Positions 60,747 to 64,000 of a stretch of DNA of 64,000 bases are shown here, in pieces (position 1 is the stretch's first letter; each line of letters opens with the position of its first letter). The notes below the pieces were generated by a model. That model saw nothing but the letters and a program-made list of their open reading frames with translations. It did no database searches and was not told the DNA's origin. Position numbers and translations under genes: made by a program. The stretch spans positions 372,001-436,000 of the forward strand of contig NZ_AP014680.1 in assembly GCF_000829395.1 (NCBI RefSeq), in the 5' to 3' direction. Origin of the DNA: Paucilactobacillus hokkaidonensis JCM 18461. GTDB taxonomy: Bacteria > Bacillota > Bacilli > Lactobacillales > Lactobacillaceae.

Positions 60747-60760
60747 GCTGATAAATCAAT

Positions 60761-60788
60761 AGTCAACGTTGGTCAACTGTGCTATGAT
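60761..60788 (+). promoter_or_regulatory. ftsH promoter with CtsR-like operator
   Basis: Two heptads, AGTCAAC and GGTCAAC, three bases apart at 60761-60777, match the CtsR direct-repeat operator (RGTCAAA-NNN-RGTCAAA) except for the last base of each. They cover the -35 region of a promoter with extended -10 TGCTATGAT ending at 60788. FtsH is a reported CtsR target in lactobacilli. Confidence 0.75.
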
Positions 60789-60836
60789 AATTTTTATCAA
60801 CATAAGGCAGCTAAAGCTGTAAGTTAGGAGGTAGTT

Positions 60837-62945
60837 ATGAACAACAATAATAATAAGAAAAATGGTTTTAGTCGTAATGTGCTGTTCTACGCAGTCGTCT
60901 TTTTGGCGATCATGGGAATTGCCTACTTTTTCTTTGGTGGGAACAATTCATCATCGCAATCAGCTAACATTCAACAAAGCCAATTTGTCTCGCAGTTAAA
61001 AGACAAGAAGGTTAAGAGCTTCCAAATGCAGCCTAGTGGTGGCACATACAAGATCACTGGGACGTATAAACATGCTCAAACAAGTAAGGCAAGTAATTCT
61101 GGCTTTACATTTGGTGGCTCTCGGGATACCAAAGTAACCAGCTTTCAAGCTACCGTCTTACAAAGCGATGTAACGATTGCACAGTTACAAAAATATGCGC
61201 AACAAAATAACGTTAAAATGGGGACCAAAGCTGAAGAGTCAAGCGGCTTTTGGGTTAACATATTAATTTACATTATTCCAGTTGCAATCATGATTTTCTT
61301 CTTCTACATGATGATGGGTCAAGCCGGCCAAGGTAGCGGTGGTGGCGGTGGCCGAGGTGTAATGAACTTCGGTAAATCAAAAGCCAAACCATCAGATTCT
61401 AAGAAAAATAAAGTTCGATTCGCTGATGTTGCTGGTGAAGAAGAAGAGAAACAAGAACTGGTTGAAGTGGTTGAATTTCTAAAAGATCCAAAGAAGTTCC
61501 TGTCTCTAGGAGCAAGAATACCATCCGGTGTCTTACTTGAAGGACCTCCTGGTACTGGTAAGACTTTGCTTGCCAAAGCTGTTGCAGGTGAAGCTGGTGT
61601 ACCATTTTACTCAATTTCTGGTTCTGATTTCGTTGAAATGTTTGTCGGAGTCGGTGCTAGTCGTGTTCGTGATTTATTCGAAAATGCAAAAAAGACTGCT
61701 CCATCAATTATCTTTATTGATGAAATTGATGCCGTTGGACGTCAACGTGGCGCTGGTATGGGTGGCGGTCATGATGAACGTGAACAAACGTTGAACCAAT
61801 TATTGGTTGAAATGGATGGGTTTAGCGGTGAAGAAGGAGTCATTGTTATGGCTGCTACCAACCGTTCTGATGTGCTTGATCCAGCATTGCTTCGTCCTGG
61901 TCGTTTTGATCGTAAAATACTAGTTGGTCGTCCTGATGTTAAGGGGCGTGAAGCTATTTTGAAGGTTCATGCTAAAAATAAGCCATTAGCTAAGGATGTT
62001 GATTTAGCAGAAATTGCAAGACAAACACCTGGATTTGTTGGTGCTGATTTGGAAAACCTGTTGAATGAAGCTGCACTGTTAGCGGCTAGACGTAATAAGC
62101 ATGAAGTTGATGCGGCTGATTTAGATGAAGCTGAAGATCGAGTAATTGCCGGTCCAGCAAAACGAGATCGAGTAGTTTCTAAACAAGAACGTCAAACTGT
62201 AGCTTATCATGAAGCCGGGCATACGATTGTCGGACTAGTCCTAAATGATGCGCGTGTCGTTCATAAGGTTACAATTGTTCCGCGTGGTCGCGCTGGTGGA
62301 TATGCAATTATGTTGCCACGTGAAGATCAAATGTTAATGTCTAAAAAGGATGCAATGGAACAGATCGCTGGTTTAATGGGTGGTCGTGCTGCAGAAGAAA
62401 TTATTTTTGATTCTCAGTCTTCAGGTGCATCAAATGACTTTGAACAAGCCACTCAGATTGCTCGGGCAATGGTAACTCAATATGGAATGAGTGATAAATT
62501 AGGAGAAGTTCAATTAGAAGGCGGCGGGCAAGCATTTATGGGTACCCAATACGGCCAATCTCCAGCTTATTCTGAAAAGACAGCAGCTTTAATTGACGAA
62601 GAAGTTCGCCGACTAACTACTGAGGGTCACAAAGAGGCTCGTGATATTATTGGAAGTCATCGTGCAGAACATAAAGTTATTGCAGAAGCATTATTGAAAT
62701 ATGAAACACTAGATGAAAAACAAATTTTGAGTTTGTTTAAAACTGGTGAAATGCCTAAGGGTGATAACAGTGTTGAGGCTGCAACTGGTCTGGGTGCTAC
62801 CTTTGAAGAGTCCAAACGTGAATTGGAACGCAAAGAAGCACAAAAACATAGTGAAGCTGAAGATAGTCTTCATAAAGATGAAGACCAATCTGACACTCCT
62901 AATAGCGATCAACCAAGTGATGATTCACAATCAAAAGATGAATAG
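60837..62945 (+). CDS. ftsH: ATP-dependent zinc metalloprotease FtsH
   Basis: 702 residues. Membrane-anchored AAA+ protease for quality control. Two membrane segments (about 14-33 and 142-162) flank an extracellular domain. A glycine-rich linker ([11 protein letters not shown]) leads to the ATPase with Walker A GPPGTGKT at 236-243, Walker [13 protein letters not shown], and RPGRFDRKI. The protease has HEAGH at 458-462. The C-terminal tail is long, charged and rich in D, E and S. ATG follows TAGGAGG. Heat-stress control by CtsR is suggested by the upstream operator. Confidence 0.98.
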   Translation: MNNNNNKKNGFSRNVLFYAVVFLAIMGIAYFFFGGNNSSSQSANIQQSQFVSQLKDKKVKSFQMQPSGGTYKITGTYKHAQTSKASNSGFTFGGSRDTKVTSFQATVLQSDVTIAQLQKYAQQNNVKMGTKAEESSGFWVNILIYIIPVAIMIFFFYMMMGQAGQGSGGGGGRGVMNFGKSKAKPSDSKKNKVRFADVAGEEEEKQELVEVVEFLKDPKKFLSLGARIPSGVLLEGPPGTGKTLLAKAVAGEAGVPFYSISGSDFVEMFVGVGASRVRDLFENAKKTAPSIIFIDEIDAVGRQRGAGMGGGHDEREQTLNQLLVEMDGFSGEEGVIVMAATNRSDVLDPALLRPGRFDRKILVGRPDVKGREAILKVHAKNKPLAKDVDLAEIARQTPGFVGADLENLLNEAALLAARRNKHEVDAADLDEAEDRVIAGPAKRDRVVSKQERQTVAYHEAGHTIVGLVLNDARVVHKVTIVPRGRAGGYAIMLPREDQMLMSKKDAMEQIAGLMGGRAAEEIIFDSQSSGASNDFEQATQIARAMVTQYGMSDKLGEVQLEGGGQAFMGTQYGQSPAYSEKTAALIDEEVRRLTTEGHKEARDIIGSHRAEHKVIAEALLKYETLDEKQILSLFKTGEMPKGDNSVEAATGLGATFEESKRELERKEAQKHSEAEDSLHKDEDQSDTPNSDQPSDDSQSKDE

Positions 62946-62968
62946 CAGCAAAAATATGTGATTTACCG

Positions 62969-62999
62969 GGATTGGTGCAAACTTTGTTTGTATCAATCC
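62969..62999 (+). other. Hairpin between ftsH and hslO
   Basis: GGATTGGTGCAAAC pairs imperfectly with GTTTGTATCAATCC and is followed by a T-rich but interrupted tail. It is possibly a weak terminator or an mRNA processing/stability element. Confidence 0.45.
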
Positions 63000-63028
63000 T
63001 TTGTTTGTTACCTGTAAGGGAGAAAAAA

Positions 63029-63919
63029 ATGGCAGAAAATAATTATTTAGTAAAAAGTGTTGTAGCAGATGGTATGTTTCGAGCATATGTAATTGATGCA
63101 ACTAATGTTGTCAAGGAAGCACAACAACGACATGATACTTGGAGCGCAGCATCTGCAGCGCTTGGTCGTAGTCTAGTTGGGACTTTGTTATTATCATCAT
63201 CAGTCCTTAAAGGGGCTGAAAAAATGACAGTTAAAATTCAAGGTGATGGGCCAGTTGGCGCGATTGTAGTTGATGGCAATGCTGACGGGACTGTTAAAGG
63301 ATATCTACAAAATCCACATATCAACTTACCATTGAATGATAAGGGTAAAATTGATGTCCGTTCAGCAGTTGGGACGACTGGAACCTTTTCAGTGACTAAA
63401 GATATGCCAGTAGGAGATCCGTTTACCGGTCAGGTACCGATTGTTTCTGGTGAGCTTGGTGAAGATTTTACTTATTATTTAGCACAGTCAGAACAGATAC
63501 CGTCATCAGTTGGCTTATCTGTATTTGTAAATGCGGACAACAGTATCGAAGTTGCCGGTGGATTTTTAGTTCAAGTCATGCCAGGTGCCACAGATGAAGC
63601 GATTAGTGAGTTAGAAAAAAAGATTGCTGATTTGCCACTAGTATCAGAATTATTACGGCAAAATAAAACCCCTGAAGATATTCTACAGATGTTGTTTAAA
63701 GATCAAGATGTAAAAATTTTAGATAAAATGCCAGTTGCGTTCAAATGTGATTGTTCCAAAGAACGATTTGCTAAAGCACTTGCTAGTATTTCTCGTGCCG
63801 GGATGGAAGAGATGATTAATCAAGACCACCATGCAGAGGCTGTTTGCCACTTTTGTGGTAATCGGTATGAATATAGTGAAACTGAACTAAAGAAAATTTT
63901 AGTGCAGATGAAAGCATAG
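63029..63919 (+). CDS. hslO: Redox-regulated chaperone Hsp33
   Basis: 296 residues. Cytosolic holdase activated by oxidation. The N-terminal domain has SAASAALGRSLVGTLLLSS, VKIQGDGPVGAIVVD and VRSAVGTTGTFSV. The C-terminal zinc center is complete with FKCDCSKERF and VCHFCGNRYEYSE. ATG 63029 with AAGGGAG upstream is preferred to an upstream in-frame start within the spacer. The ftsH-hslO order is conserved. Confidence 0.96.
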   Translation: MAENNYLVKSVVADGMFRAYVIDATNVVKEAQQRHDTWSAASAALGRSLVGTLLLSSSVLKGAEKMTVKIQGDGPVGAIVVDGNADGTVKGYLQNPHINLPLNDKGKIDVRSAVGTTGTFSVTKDMPVGDPFTGQVPIVSGELGEDFTYYLAQSEQIPSSVGLSVFVNADNSIEVAGGFLVQVMPGATDEAISELEKKIADLPLVSELLRQNKTPEDILQMLFKDQDVKILDKMPVAFKCDCSKERFAKALASISRAGMEEMINQDHHAEAVCHFCGNRYEYSETELKKILVQMKA

Positions 63920-63995
63920 GAACGTGGTATCATTAAAGCGATTGTGCTATGATAGTTTTCGCGTATAAATGAATAATGAGTAATGAGGTGAAAAA

Positions 63996-64000
63996 ATGGA
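63996..64000 (+). CDS. Start of next gene (cut by window edge)
   Basis: ATGGA at the end of the window is preceded by GAGGTG at 63985-63990, with a TGCTATGAT extended -10 at about 63945-63953. Only the first codon is present. In related genomes a tRNA-dihydrouridine synthase often follows hslO, but nothing here proves it. Confidence 0.5.

Overview
The window looks like a chromosome segment of a low-GC Firmicute, most likely a member of the Lactobacillaceae. The reasons are the gene families and their order: trpS, metG-tatD-rnmV-rsmA-veg-ispE, purR-glmU-prs, rpoE-pyrG-murA-rpmE2, murF-cshA-acpS-alr-mazF, and pth-mfd-(flippase)-rqcP-divIC-yabR-tilS-hpt-ftsH-hslO. A class II HMG-CoA reductase, an L-lactate dehydrogenase and several TTG/GTG starts fit the same group. 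Species cannot be named from the sequence alone. I saw no rRNA or tRNA gene, CRISPR array or prophage.

Layout. 1-2130: an insertion sequence (transposase on the minus strand) sits exactly in the Walker A region of an SsuB-like ABC ATPase gene, with a 7-bp direct repeat on both sides. 2153-4656: an oxalate-CoA-ligase-like adenylate-forming enzyme and an SsuA-like substrate-binding protein from the same broken transport operon. 4657-5526: a T-box leader with promoter and terminator but no cognate gene, then a long hairpin repeat. 5527-10200: an NdpA-like protein, HelD and TrpS. 10555-14409: a compact ppx, mvaA, HExxH protein, sir2 operon. 14464-21462: translation, rRNA and isoprenoid housekeeping genes. 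21625-24491: a cysteine operon (CBS/CysK-type enzyme, cystathionine lyase/synthase, serine acetyltransferase). Its leader encodes a 28-residue peptide with three consecutive Cys codons in front of an intrinsic terminator, which has the form of a ribosome-mediated attenuator. 24595-27006: a zinc ABC transporter behind a near-perfect Zur-box-like palindrome; its ATPase gene seems to start at ATT. 27136-31280: purR, glmU, prs and a lipoprotein. 31281-31835: an array of long hairpin repeats. 31833-43981: a HAD phosphatase, HD hydrolase, LipL, RpoE, PyrG (with a G-initiated attenuator leader), MurA, L31, an MFS exporter, a sortase, a protein phosphatase, LemA and HtpX. 44197-63919: cell-wall, RNA-helicase, lactate dehydrogenase, repair, division and proteostasis genes. 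The window ends five bases into another gene.

Two things stand out. First, the cysteine-codon leader peptide with mutually exclusive hairpins before the cysteine operon. Second, a family of about 126-135 bp intergenic hairpins with conserved outer arms and diverged but still self-complementary interiors. They occur near 5002, 10198, 21488, 31320-31835 and 39740, usually at gene ends, and in several places the repeat arm supplies a gene's stop codon or its last codons. Other control elements supported by the sequence are the pyrG attenuator, the Zur-like box, a CtsR-like operator before ftsH and a palindrome overlapping the ldh promoter.
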